64,000 nt of DNA from Salisapilia sapeloensis. Lineage: Eukaryota; Oomycota; Peronosporomycetes; Peronosporales; Salisapiliaceae. Each line of letters opens with the position of its first letter. Position 1 is the stretch's first letter. The notes beneath the pieces are model-generated. The model ran no database searches, was not told the origin of the DNA, and worked only from the letters and a program-made list of their open reading frames with translations. The stretch covers positions 62,001-126,000 of the forward strand of contig JAADVB010000008.1 in assembly GCA_023334545.1 (NCBI GenBank), written 5' to 3'. The position numbers and the translations under genes were made by a program. Of this stretch, positions 33,401 to 43,010 are shown in pieces.

Positions 33401-34881
33401 ATTAGACAGTATGCACTTCGGACGTATGAATTTAATTTTCGCCTCTGTAGATGAGGCAGGAACGTATAATGTGTTGATTTCTTGTAGCAAACGTGTCAAT
33501 CGGTAGTCACTCGGAACGTTGGTGTAGAATCAAGTGGAAATCTCGCGTGATTCGATCGACGAAATAGAAGAATAGGACGAGCTTTATATGACGTCAATCA
33601 GTCGTGTGTGAAGAATAAGTCCTCGAGTAGGAGGAAGTCGAGTCGCTTGTGGTGAAGCAGGCAACTTTAAAAATGAGGCACACGTGGATGACGACTCACC
33701 GATAGCAATTGACGATTGATCGAAAGAAACAAGTACAAGTCGTGCAGTCGACGGGCTTGAAATTCGTGATCAAAAATACACTCGACTCGCTCGTTCCCAA
33801 TAAAGATTTCGCGGTCTCAAGAAGAAGGGAATCTGCTGTTTTGACCGCGCCATGTTAAATTACTTACTTGCATCTCGGCTAAAGTCGTCCCATCGCCCGA
33901 TGCTTCCGACACTTTCTACTCATATGGCTCCACATATTCTTACTGTTAGCGACAGAGTATGGAGACGTGAGTCAGATACGTACTCACTATCGCAGCGTAC
34001 GTTTGTTTTCAAATCGCAAGGAAAGATGAAGAAAATATTTATAACTACCATTTGATTGATAAGATTTGGTGGCACCAATGTGCAGGCTAATGGATACACG
34101 CATCCTTTAAGTAGCAAATGTGGATCGTTACATGGGATGAAACTGATTGAATCGTTGCACCGCCGGTCCGACCGGTAGGAGCGTGACGTTTTGTTGAAGT
34201 GACAATCGAAAGAAGAGTGCACTAAGTCGCTTTGCGCAAAGTCAGACGGTGTGAAACGAGGTCTTACAACGCCAAGGAGGGAGCGGTCGATTGAGAGACA
34301 TTTTGTTGGTCGAATATAGCGTGCACCTGACATCGAGGTAGTTCAGTCTTCCTGCAAGATAAGAAACGACGTTACGATAGATCATTGCCCAAGTCTTCCC
34401 GCCATTTATAGAAACATGAAATAAATCAAGTAGGCATGCATCAAACGAGACAGCGCTAATCTTGATAGTGCCAATCGACAAGGGAAAATGAAGAGCTTCG
34501 GATGAATGGAAACTTGAACCAACTGGAGATGATGCATGTAGCCACTCGGCGAGTGTACTATCCGTCTCTAATCGCGAATAAAAAGCGCAACGGTGTACTC
34601 GTGTCAACTCTACTGGAGGCTGCTGTGTCGATTCCATTCCATTCGATCCAGTTCGTATAGGCGACGGTCATAACCTAGCGCTACAACGTCGCAAGGCAGT
34701 CCAGAATGCATGCCAACGACTTTCGTTAAAGACCTTCGACGTATCGTCAGATCCATTACGATACTTGGCGCTAATGAAAAGCTCTATGCTACTATAAAAA
34801 TTTCTTGTCAAGTGACGCTTTTGTTTTATTTTCTCATTCGTGATGCGCTCTACCTTCTAGCAAAGTTATATCGCACAACAT
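33401..34881. other. Spacer with one weak minus-strand frame
   Basis: About 1.5 kb. The minus frame at 34242-34637 (131 codons, MESTQQPPVELTRVHRCAFY at its start, with FPLSIGTIKISAVSFDACLL inside) has plausible codon use but no recognised domain and no supporting splice structure. Other frames look like noise. The first few hundred bases include the promoter of the Cys/His-repeat gene. Confidence 0.35.
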
Positions 34882-36456
34882 CTACCATCCAGCGCCGTCA
34901 ATTTGCTTCAAAAGACTCTGCATAAACGCCACACCAAATCCAGTCGAACGCTCATCGTCGCTCGTGAACGACGGGAAGGCCATGTCAACGTGGATCCACT
35001 TGCCGTTCTGCTCGAACTCGTCACCCAAGTGGTTCGCAATGAACTGTCCAGCGCACGAGACTTGGCCGTTCAGACGGTCCTTGACCGAGTTCTTCATGTC
35101 AGCCACCGTGCTCTTGAACTCCTTGCGGAAGAACTCGGGTACGTACGGCATCGGGTGCACCAAGTCACCGCTGTCCTTGCCAGCCTTGACGGCAAAGCCT
35201 TCCAACTCCTCGTTGTTCGTGTACACGGCGCCAATCTCCTTACCCGTGGCAATACCCTGCGCACCCGTAAGCGTCGCCATGTCGACGATGACCTCAGGGC
35301 TCAAGTGCTTCACGGCATAAGCGACACCGTCTGCGAGCACAAGTCTGCCTTCCGCATCCGTGTTGTTGATTTCAACCGTCTTGCCAGAGTACATGACGTG
35401 GATGTCGTCCGGACGAGTCGAGAGGGCATCAACCGAGTTCTCCGCCATACAGAGCACAGCGTGCAACGGACGCTTGTCCGTCGAATTCTTCGACTGGACA
35501 GCAGCTTCGAAGGCGCCGAGGAGACCGGCAGCGCCACCCATGTCGCGCTTCATGCCGACCATGAAGCCTCCAGTCTTGATGCTGAGTCCTCCCGTGTCGT
35601 AGATGATGCCCTTGCCGACCATGGCAACACCGCCGTTGGAAGCATTCTGAGGAACGTGGCTGAGGACGATGAGTGCCGGAGGGTGGACTGCAGCCTTGCC
35701 GACACCGTAGATGCCACCAAAGCCTTGCTCACGCAGCTCCTCGCCACGGATAACCGTGATCTTGGCACCAGTACGTTTGGCAACACGTTGGGCTTCCGCG
35801 ACAAATGCGTCCGAGTGCATTTCGTTCGGAGGCGCATCAACTAGTCGAGCAGCGAGTTGGATGCCACGCGCCGTGTGGTGAAGCAAGTTCTTCTCAGCCT
35901 CCTGGAGCTGCTCCTCGTACACGACGTCTAGCTTATCGTCCTTTTCTTCCACCTCTTGCTCACTCGACTCCGTCGGTAGGCCACTGGACAACTTCTGCTT
36001 GTGGTCGTAGAGGAAAGAGGCCTTGGCGACGGCGCATCCGGCCGCAAACCAAGTGGTCGTGTGCTGCGGCAACGAGAGCACGACGAGCACCTTTTCATCG
36101 TCCGAAGCATCACCGGCAGCGTTCTTGGCCAATGCCTTGTTGTTCTTGACAAAGCTCGCGATGGCGTGCGGACGCGCAGAAGAGTTGCCACGCGACACTT
36201 GCGTCGGGAGAGCATGCAAGCTCACGTGGAGAGGCGTTTCCTGGTCGCGAGGAAGGAGCAGACTGGCCGAAGCACCGCTGTCCGTGCCCGGCGTGAGCGA
36301 TCCAACGGCGTGTTGCAGCAAAGATTGCGCGACGTCCGAGGCCTTGAGCGTTTCAAAGAGGAACTTGGACGTAGACGTCTGTTCCTGGAGCTTTTCCAAG
36401 GTACCGACGACTAGCACCTTGTTGATCTTGGAAGTAGCGCTGGCGTAGTTGACCAT
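34882..36456 (-). CDS. M17 leucyl aminopeptidase, NPEPL1 type
   Basis: Single-exon 524-residue dizinc aminopeptidase that removes N-terminal residues from peptides. The catalytic half is strongly conserved: GGIYGVGKAAVHPPALIVLS, VGKGIIYDTGGLSIK (Lys282, Asp287), GMKRDMGGAAGLLGAF (Asp305), ENSVDALSTRPDDI, and the M17 signature NTDAEGRL at 365-372 (Asp367, Glu369, Arg371). VDMATLTGAQGIATGKEIG and VADMKNSVKDR follow. All metal and catalytic positions are present, so it should be active. The length and the sequence around 'MYSGKTVEINNTDAEGRL' match human NPEPL1 (523 residues) better than LAP3. An acidic insert lies near residues 160-185. Third positions are unusually G/C-rich compared with neighbours, which creates long shadow frames on the opposite strand and suggests high expression. 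Confidence 0.95.
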   Translation of the reverse strand: MVNYASATSKINKVLVVGTLEKLQEQTSTSKFLFETLKASDVAQSLLQHAVGSLTPGTDSGASASLLLPRDQETPLHVSLHALPTQVSRGNSSARPHAIASFVKNNKALAKNAAGDASDDEKVLVVLSLPQHTTTWFAAGCAVAKASFLYDHKQKLSSGLPTESSEQEVEEKDDKLDVVYEEQLQEAEKNLLHHTARGIQLAARLVDAPPNEMHSDAFVAEAQRVAKRTGAKITVIRGEELREQGFGGIYGVGKAAVHPPALIVLSHVPQNASNGGVAMVGKGIIYDTGGLSIKTGGFMVGMKRDMGGAAGLLGAFEAAVQSKNSTDKRPLHAVLCMAENSVDALSTRPDDIHVMYSGKTVEINNTDAEGRLVLADGVAYAVKHLSPEVIVDMATLTGAQGIATGKEIGAVYTNNEELEGFAVKAGKDSGDLVHPMPYVPEFFRKEFKSTVADMKNSVKDRLNGQVSCAGQFIANHLGDEFEQNGKWIHVDMAFPSFTSDDERSTGFGVAFMQSLLKQIDGAGW

Positions 36457-36714
36457 GATGTTGACACTTGGCAGAAGATCTGTAAATGAGGTTCAAGAAT
36501 ACTTGTCAGACGTGTACCTCGATACTTGTATAATTGTTCTCATAGTGAAATCTAGATGAATGGAATGTTGTTGATATCATATATACAAGTTGAAGAGATT
36601 GTCTTCTAATCAAGGGATCTGTAAAGCCACTATTTTGTCCTATATTATAGGTGGATTATACTGTTTTTAGAGAGACGAGCGAGTAAATCGGAATTACGGG
36701 TGAGAAGCGTTGGC

Positions 36715-37455
36715 ATGAGCTCGTCTTCGGCTATCTCGAAGCTGTATCCGTCTGCGACGGAGCCTCAGTCATTGCTACAGAATGCAGCTTCGACACCGAA
36801 GAATAAGGTTGGACGGAAGAATGGGAAGAAGAAAGTGAAGAAGAGTAGTAAGAAAGCTACGACCAAGTCGAATGCTAAGCAAAAGAAGAATGGCATGCCA
36901 TCCAAAGATACGATGCCAAAGGTCATTGCGAATCTGCTGGATGAACCCAAGGTAGGATTGATGAAGCGTGTGGTGCAGCAGATTGGCCAGAACGTTGCGT
37001 GGGATCTTCTCAAGCGTACGCTTCAGATCGAACGGGAAGGTGGGATGTCGAAAACCGACGCTGTGACGGATGGAGAGATTCCGATGGAGGATCGAAGGTC
37101 TCCTGGTGGTGTCTATCTCTATCTACTCAAGCAAGACGTCTCTCCTCTCGTCTATAAAGAGATTTATCGTATTGAAGCAGAGAAGAAGAAGCATGCCAAA
37201 GTCCGATCGAGACGTCGGCGGCGGCAGAAAGAGGACAATGAGATCGTGGATGCAATCGGATTGAATAAGCTGGATATTAGTCAGGAAGAAAAGGACAGAC
37301 AGCAGAAGACGGAAGAGGATTGGAGTGCTCTCTCGCAATTGTATTTAAGTAGGACGTCCGAGAATCGAGATGAGGCCCAAGTGCAGGCTGGCGTTGGGCT
37401 ACTTGCTTTGCATGGAGAAGTCGGAGAAGTCGACGAGGAAATGGCAGAATTGTAG
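36715..37455 (+). CDS. PHAX-like snRNA export adaptor
   Basis: 246 residues from ATG 36715. The N-terminal ~60 residues are Lys/Ser-rich (VGRKNGKKKVKKSSKKATTK), a likely nuclear signal. Residues ~65-135 form the PHAX RNA-binding domain: VIANLLDEPKVGLMKRVVQQ, WDLLKRTLQIEREGGM and RRSPGGVYLYLLK, which corresponds to the family's RRRTPGGVFLxLLK motif. In animals PHAX bridges capped U snRNAs to CRM1 for nuclear export. A basic segment (KVRSRRRRRQKE) and an acidic C-terminus follow. At 246 residues it is shorter than human PHAX (~394), lacking much of the N-terminal export region. It is divergent from the NPEPL1 gene with 258 bp between starts. Confidence 0.85.
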   Translation: MSSSSAISKLYPSATEPQSLLQNAASTPKNKVGRKNGKKKVKKSSKKATTKSNAKQKKNGMPSKDTMPKVIANLLDEPKVGLMKRVVQQIGQNVAWDLLKRTLQIEREGGMSKTDAVTDGEIPMEDRRSPGGVYLYLLKQDVSPLVYKEIYRIEAEKKKHAKVRSRRRRRQKEDNEIVDAIGLNKLDISQEEKDRQQKTEEDWSALSQLYLSRTSENRDEAQVQAGVGLLALHGEVGEVDEEMAEL

Positions 37456-37861
37456 TGAGTAGAATCAAGCAGCAAATGGATCTTGATCTTTGTTATGAAT
37501 GGAATACTTAATCATCTTGCTCGAGTAACGTGAATATAAGTTTCCTAGCGACGCGCTTATCTACCAATGCCGACTCACTTTGTAGGAGTGCTAGTCGAAT
37601 CTAAGCAGCATAGATGAACACTTACAGCACGATACTAATTAAGTAAGGTCGTACCAAGACTGGCAGAAGGATTGACAGTGCATAAGTGTGTAAGAGTCGA
37701 AAGAGAAATGCTTTGGAGCTATAGAAGGGATCAATAGATACGTTAGCACTTAAACTGGATCATGGGAAGCTAGTGATCTACCAATTGCTAGCCAAGTGTC
37801 CGCATGATTCACTGCTTGGAGCGAAGTTGACGGTTTCTGGCGCAAGACTATCGCATAAAAA
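37456..37861. other. Short spacer
   Basis: About 400 bp of AT-rich sequence between the PHAX stop and the next minus-strand gene. No gene or repeat is seen. The far end could include an unrecognised 3' exon of the membrane-protein fragment. Confidence 0.4.
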
Positions 37862-38547
37862 CTATAATGACATTCTAAAGCTAGTGAAAATAGAAGTCGA
37901 GTACCACACGGTAGGAGCACAGCAGCAGAGACTGGTGCCGCATTGCAATAGCGCAATAAGGAAGCTGTAGAGGATGCCAGTGATTGTAATGACAAGTACA
38001 ACAAACTTGAGTAAAACCAGTTTGTGCCCTGATAAAGGAATTGCTGGGCCTCTTTTACGCAGCAAGAGGTACTTCTGCAGTGATGATATGTATATCAACA
38101 TCGTTATAAGTGCAGGGAAGACAGCGATTGCTTCATTGAAGAATTTGTCTCCAGCTGAGCCATAATAAGTTGCCACTGGGATCACGCCACATACAACCTA
38201 ACTGAAAGCGTTAGTGGATATATTTGCAGTCCTGAAACTATCGATTGTACCAGGATTGGCTGCCAAAGTGGAAGTAACAGCTCCTGTGCGATAATAGAGC
38301 GCGAGTCAATGGCGGGTTTCTTGTTCGACTCCTTGATAGCACTGAGCAACGAAAACATGATCGCCTTGTCTGAAGAAGTAGATGCTTTGTGGAACTTGGA
38401 TGACTTGGAAAGGGCTGAATACAACAAGTACGACTCGCCTTTCTCATGCGTTAAAGCACTAGCTCTTGAATTTTCCTTGTTTCTGAAGTATTTCCTCTTA
38501 TGTTCGAAGTTACCATTATGGATTCTTCTCATAACTTCATGACGCAT
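37862..38547 (-). CDS. Small multi-pass membrane protein, possibly truncated OST-alpha/TMEM184 relative
   Basis: Exons 38547-38251 and 38197-37862, joined by a 53-nt phase-0 intron with a CACTAACG branch-like site, give 210 residues. The first ~95 residues are polar and charged. Three or four hydrophobic segments follow (AQELLLPLWQPILVVCGVIP, FFNEAIAVFPALITMLIYIS, KLVLLKFVVLVITITGILYS). The pattern 'two spans, polar loop with P..P and K, then K-L-V-L-x-K-F-V-V span' resembles part of the OST-alpha/TMEM184 solute-transporter family, but about half of that family's length is missing. The C-terminal tail (TSLCCCAPTVWYSTS) looks like read-through into non-coding sequence. It may be a gene fragment or an incompletely spliced model. 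Confidence 0.4.
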
Positions 38548-38953
38548 ACAATATATTACTGACAATGCTTCAGCTGTGGTTGGAGCCTAAGTCGTGCTAG
38601 CTACTTCTTTGTTAGCTTTCATTCTATCAATTACAATCGTAGATATATATGCATTGGTACTATGTTCCATCTTTCCACCGTACACGAAGATGGGAATAGA
38701 AAGTTAGGTAGAAGCGGTCTTCCACGAGGGTAATGACTTGAGTACTGGGCAAACATTGATAATGAGTTATAACGCTTGTAGCGCACACTAAGATCAAATT
38801 TCGCGGGAAGCACTTCAATTTCAACATGAAAAACAATCGAAATGTTAGCAAAGCTTATCAAAGCAGATAGAAGATAAATAATTCATGTCTTCGCAAGTAA
38901 AAGTAACTCCAACCCACGCTTGAAACAAAAATAAAAGTGCGCTGTGACCTTTA
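38548..38953. other. Short AT-rich spacer
   Basis: About 400 bp between two minus-strand genes. No coding frame of note, RNA gene or repeat is visible. Confidence 0.4.
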
Positions 38954-40948
38954 TTAGTCGATACTTTCCAAATCTTCTCCACTGCTACTCCCACTAATAT
39001 CCTCCGCATGATAGCTATCTCCAGTCATCTGCAGCTCTTCCATCAAATCTTCTTCATTTCTGTCCGTACGTTCCTGATCATCTGCTCCAAAACCTAGGGA
39101 CCGCATACTTCCACTCAACGTCCGTCGCATGACTTCCAAAAACGTTGGATTTCGACGTTCTTCACTCGGAGCTCGCGTTCGCATGGTGTCCAGCTCTGGA
39201 AATGTACTAAACGACTGGTCCGACACGACCGTCGTCTCCTGCTCTGCCGGCCTGTCACTCTCATTCGACTGGTCCAACGCACCAAGCACCGAACGCATAA
39301 ACCTCGACCTGTCCGACGCTTCCGATTCCGAGTCCGATCTCTCCCGTGGTGTCCGTGGCGAGTCCAAAGGCGCACTTGCCTCATTCTGGAACGTAAACGG
39401 CTCATACCTGCCATTAGGGTGTGGAGAAGCTGGTCGGGGTCGAAGCAACGGTGTTCGGCTCGTCGCTTCCTCTCGTCCAGCTCTCAGAGAAGAATCACGC
39501 AGACCGGTCCGAGAATAACGATCTTCCCGACTGCGAGCAGCTACGCTCGTGCCTTCGTCACTTGTACTGGATCGTCCGTCTCGGAAGCGAGAAGCAAAAT
39601 TGGACAAGGAGCTGGGTGCGACGATGGCATGGATATGTACGTCGATACTCCGATGGTTCCCATTATCATTGTTGTTGCGAGAGAAACTGGACATGTCTAA
39701 TAGAGATCGGAATCCAGCCGACCTGTCACTCGTATCCTCTTCGTCGTGGTCGTATACAGTACTGGAGGACGACCGACGTGGACGCACGCCATTCGTTTCA
39801 CGATCGAGGCCGTGAGCACTGTCAATCAACGCTCTACCTAATCGATCTAGTAAAGGAGCAAGGAGAGATGTATCAGTCGTGTTGGACTGCGTGATACTGG
39901 TGGTTGACATGGTTAGATCTTCGTCCTCGACTTCGGGAGTGTCGACGGAAGAGTCTCGATCCACCACTTCATTCAGACGTGGGAGAATTTCCTGAATAGC
40001 GTCTCGAACATCCCTTAATGTGTTTTGGAAGGAAGGAGTTGTACCGTCCGTAGCGTTTCGAACGGTATTATCGATGGAAGCATATGGACTGGACGCTTGG
40101 ATCGCTGCAGGATGGTGGACCGTCGTCGCGACGCGTGGATTGTGGCTACGAGTGTGCGTCCGGAAGGCAGCAATACGATCCGAGTTACGATGAATCCATT
40201 CATCCCATCTCGTGGGCCAGTGGTGGTAATGGATGAAGATTTGCGTGCGAGATACTTGCATAACCGTTGCTTCTAGCCACTGATCGACTGTGTCGAGAGC
40301 ATCTACCCATTGACCGACGTGAAAATCACGATACGAGGCATTGTCTTCCGATGAAGTCGACGTGGATAGCATAGTCTGTAGCGTCAGTAGACCTTGTTGG
40401 ATCGCTTCTAACTGCTGTGCACTTTGATCTGTCGATTCTTCCGTCTCTGTTGCCTGTGCAGGTTCTTGCAAGGACGAAAAGTTGAAAGGAGAATCATCGG
40501 ATTCGGCACTTGGATTCGCTGTGCCTGGGATATGCGTGAACATGGGCCGATCGCTAGTCGAGTCATTCGATTGAGTTGGCGTAGATGAGCCTGGAGGTGG
40601 GGGAGGTCGAGACACGAGGTGGATGGTATGCTCATTCTGGACAGAGTACGAAGAAAGAAGCGTTCCATCTTTCATCAATTTTCCTATAACACGTACAAGT
40701 ATGAACAAAGGAACGATGAGATTGGAAAGAGGGGAGGATGTACCTCGGTAGATGAGTCGCTGGCTTTCGGTCGGAATACGAGTAAGCTCTGCCACGCGCT
40801 CGCGAAAGTCGGTGACGGGCATCGATGTCGTGGCATCTACATGGAAGACGCGTTCATCCAAAAGCTTGACTTTTAGCATAATCGGTTCATCATCGGCAAT
40901 CGAGATGTCCGAAGCATCGTCACTCTCCACAACATTTGCTGTCGCCAT
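38954..40948 (-). CDS. Ubiquitin-like domain protein with Tudor/chromo-barrel-like segment
   Basis: ATG 40948 and a 60-nt intron (40684-40743) give 644 residues. Residues ~23-92 form a ubiquitin-like domain. Splicing restores SQRLIYRGKLMKDGTLLSSY and NEHTIHLVSRP, the classic 'QRLIYxGKxLKD...L..Y.I....TIHLV' pattern of BAG6/ubiquilin-type domains. Near residues ~190-250 lies FHVGQWVDALDTVDQWLEAT, then IFIHYHHWPTRWDEWI and NSDRIAAF. This resembles a Tudor-knot or MBT-like barrel ('Y.GW...WDEWV...S.RI'). The remaining C-terminal half is Ser/Asp/Arg-rich and disordered, ending in an acidic tail. It does not carry UBA or STI1 repeats that I can see. The role may be ubiquitin- or chromatin-linked; this is inference. 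Confidence 0.75.
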   Translation of the reverse strand: MATANVVESDDASDISIADDEPIMLKVKLLDERVFHVDATTSMPVTDFRERVAELTRIPTESQRLIYRGTSSPLSNLIVPLFILVRVIGKLMKDGTLLSSYSVQNEHTIHLVSRPPPPPGSSTPTQSNDSTSDRPMFTHIPGTANPSAESDDSPFNFSSLQEPAQATETEESTDQSAQQLEAIQQGLLTLQTMLSTSTSSEDNASYRDFHVGQWVDALDTVDQWLEATVMQVSRTQIFIHYHHWPTRWDEWIHRNSDRIAAFRTHTRSHNPRVATTVHHPAAIQASSPYASIDNTVRNATDGTTPSFQNTLRDVRDAIQEILPRLNEVVDRDSSVDTPEVEDEDLTMSTTSITQSNTTDTSLLAPLLDRLGRALIDSAHGLDRETNGVRPRRSSSSTVYDHDEEDTSDRSAGFRSLLDMSSFSRNNNDNGNHRSIDVHIHAIVAPSSLSNFASRFRDGRSSTSDEGTSVAARSREDRYSRTGLRDSSLRAGREEATSRTPLLRPRPASPHPNGRYEPFTFQNEASAPLDSPRTPRERSDSESEASDRSRFMRSVLGALDQSNESDRPAEQETTVVSDQSFSTFPELDTMRTRAPSEERRNPTFLEVMRRTLSGSMRSLGFGADDQERTDRNEEDLMEELQMTGDSYHAEDISGSSSGEDLESID

Positions 40949-41213
40949 GGTAGTCCGGTTCTTCCAGTACAAAGGCCAAAATGGGAAGTTTTCGACTTCT
41001 TTCGAGTATATTTCGCGATTACGGAATCACCTAGTGCTCCCATCTGGGTAGAATTATCCGGGCGTTTTCTCTTGGTGACAGACAGGATGGAACATCTGCA
41101 ATCGGTGGCGTTATTTTTTACAACCAATCACGAAGGATCATTTCCCACCACATACGCACCAAATCGTGACAACATCACATCCGAGTAGCTTGGACGATCG
41201 CGTCTGCACTACC
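40949..41213. promoter_or_regulatory. Divergent promoter region
   Basis: 265 bp between the starts of the ubiquitin-like protein gene (minus) and the prolyl-tRNA synthetase gene (plus). Both promoters should lie here; no named motif is evident. Confidence 0.4.
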
Positions 41214-43010
41214 ATGCATCGCTGGCATCATATCCAGCAGCGTGCATTGCCAAGCATCCGCACGAGACATGCTTCTATGCAATCTAGTTCAAAAAAGCGT
41301 GTCACGTTGCGATCCAAGCTATGGATGCCTACTTTAAAGAAAGCTCCGAATGCAGAGGCATCGATTGCAAGCCATCAATTGCTACTTCGAGGAGGTTTTA
41401 TTCGAAAAAATAACTCTCCTGGGCTCTTTTCTTTCCTGCCCATGGGTACAAGAGTGCTGAATAAGTTACAAGCCATCATTGAAGACGAAATGGATGCTGT
41501 TGATGGGCAAAAGCTCGACTTGCCACTCTTAATACCGAAAGAGTTATGGGAAGTCAGTGGTCGATGGGATTCCAAGACAAGTGAACTTATGCGAATGAAA
41601 GACCGCCATGAGAGTGAATTTACACTAGCTCCGACGCATGAGGAGAGCATTACAGACCTCGTGGCGAATAACTACACGCTCTCCACTTCATCCATAGACC
41701 GTGCCAATCCACCATCTCTTCGTCTTTATCAGATCGGTCGCAAGTTTCGAGACGAAATTCGTCCAAGATTTGGTCTCTTACGAGCGAGAGAATTTATTAT
41801 GAAAGACATGTACGCATTCGACGTGTCCTCTGAAGCAGCCTTGACTACGTACCATGATGTAGCAGCAGCCTATCACCGTATTCTGGAAGACAGGCTACAA
41901 CTAGATGGACATATCGCCAAGGTAGATGCTGATTCGGGAGAAATTGGTGGCAACTTGTCACAGGAATTCCACGTACTGAGCGACGTTGGGGAGGACGCTT
42001 TGTTGCTTTGTGATAACAACGACTGCAAGTATGCTGCGAATGTGGAGAAAGCTATCAGCTGTTCTGACACCTCTTTCGTATCGAAAGACGAGGCATCTTT
42101 GCTTGCTGACCTGATGGAAGGTAGATCTACTGCCGATACCATCGTATCGGAGATCATTCGCAACCATCACAAGGTCAAAGCACATGTTGTGCACGTTTCG
42201 GATTCAAAGAGCGATAGCGCGTACTCTATCATCGTCTTGACGGCTCCAGATATGGATCTGAATCCGATTTTCATGACATCCTTTTGCTCGGACGAGCTCC
42301 AACTAGCTGATGCTTCCATTCGATCTATCAAGTCTCTGTCCCCAGACAATTCTGCTCCATCGGGCTGGAAAGCTGTATGCATCGACACGTCCCTCATCAG
42401 CCCAGACACGGACAGTAGCAGAGCCAAGGACAATCATGTCCATATCGGAACGTTCCGTAGCGCGCAGGAAGGCGATACATGTGCACATTGTAACGAAGGT
42501 AAACTGCATGCCAAGCGAGGTATTGAAGTCGGTCATGTCTTTTACCTTGGGACCAAGTACTCGACCCCATTCCAAGCATCCTTTGATGAGAACATTCCTT
42601 TCGAAATGGGATGCTATGGCATGGGTTTGACCCGCCTCTTGGCTGGTATCGTGGAGGCGAGTCATGACAAGTTTGGCGTCGTTTGGCCCATGGCCATTGC
42701 TCCTTTCCATGTCTGTGTCTTGTCTACGAACGCCGCCTTCGCAGATGACACGATGCAGTTGAGTGAAGAGCTGCGATCGCAGTTAAACGCTGATGTTCTG
42801 CTGGATGACCGGTGGCAGGAGAGAGCAGGTGTGAAGCTTGCTGATAGTGAGCTTAGTGGTGTTCCTTTCCGTGTGGTGGTGGGGAAAAAGTTTGGAGAAG
42901 ATAGACAGGTGGAAGTGTTGCGTCGAAGGGATATGACGAAATCGTTTGTCAAAGTGGAAGAAGTGTGCGACCACCTTGCGATGTGGATCAAAGAAGAGAG
43001 CAATAGATAG
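41214..43010 (+). CDS. Prolyl-tRNA synthetase, bacterial type, probably mitochondrial
   Basis: 598 residues from ATG 41214, single exon. Class II synthetase that charges tRNA-Pro. The N-terminus is basic with few acidic residues (MHRWHHIQQRALPSIRTRHA), as expected for an organellar targeting peptide. Motif 1 region: DLPLLIPKELWEVSGRW. Motif 2: FTLAPTHEESITDLV then LYQIGRKFRDEIRPRFGLLR and AREFIMKDMYAFD. Motif 3: IPFEMGCYGMGLTRLLAGIV. Between motifs 2 and 3 is a ~200-residue insertion like the editing (INS) domain of bacterial ProRS. A C-terminal anticodon-binding domain follows (VLLDDRWQERAGVKLADSEL). The cytosolic enzyme is expected to be a separate, eukaryotic-type gene elsewhere. Confidence 0.93.
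   Translation: MHRWHHIQQRALPSIRTRHASMQSSSKKRVTLRSKLWMPTLKKAPNAEASIASHQLLLRGGFIRKNNSPGLFSFLPMGTRVLNKLQAIIEDEMDAVDGQKLDLPLLIPKELWEVSGRWDSKTSELMRMKDRHESEFTLAPTHEESITDLVANNYTLSTSSIDRANPPSLRLYQIGRKFRDEIRPRFGLLRAREFIMKDMYAFDVSSEAALTTYHDVAAAYHRILEDRLQLDGHIAKVDADSGEIGGNLSQEFHVLSDVGEDALLLCDNNDCKYAANVEKAISCSDTSFVSKDEASLLADLMEGRSTADTIVSEIIRNHHKVKAHVVHVSDSKSDSAYSIIVLTAPDMDLNPIFMTSFCSDELQLADASIRSIKSLSPDNSAPSGWKAVCIDTSLISPDTDSSRAKDNHVHIGTFRSAQEGDTCAHCNEGKLHAKRGIEVGHVFYLGTKYSTPFQASFDENIPFEMGCYGMGLTRLLAGIVEASHDKFGVVWPMAIAPFHVCVLSTNAAFADDTMQLSEELRSQLNADVLLDDRWQERAGVKLADSELSGVPFRVVVGKKFGEDRQVEVLRRRDMTKSFVKVEEVCDHLAMWIKEESNR

Noticed and set aside
31748-33710. Shared 16-nt string ACTCACCGATAGCAAT near 31748 and 33695
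   Set aside because: Only two copies without flanking similarity; too short to call a repeat or a regulatory site.
34903-35844. A 313-codon plus-strand frame opposite the NPEPL1-type aminopeptidase
   Set aside because: It is the antisense shadow of a gene with G/C-rich third positions; the minus strand encodes every M17 motif and the plus product resembles nothing.
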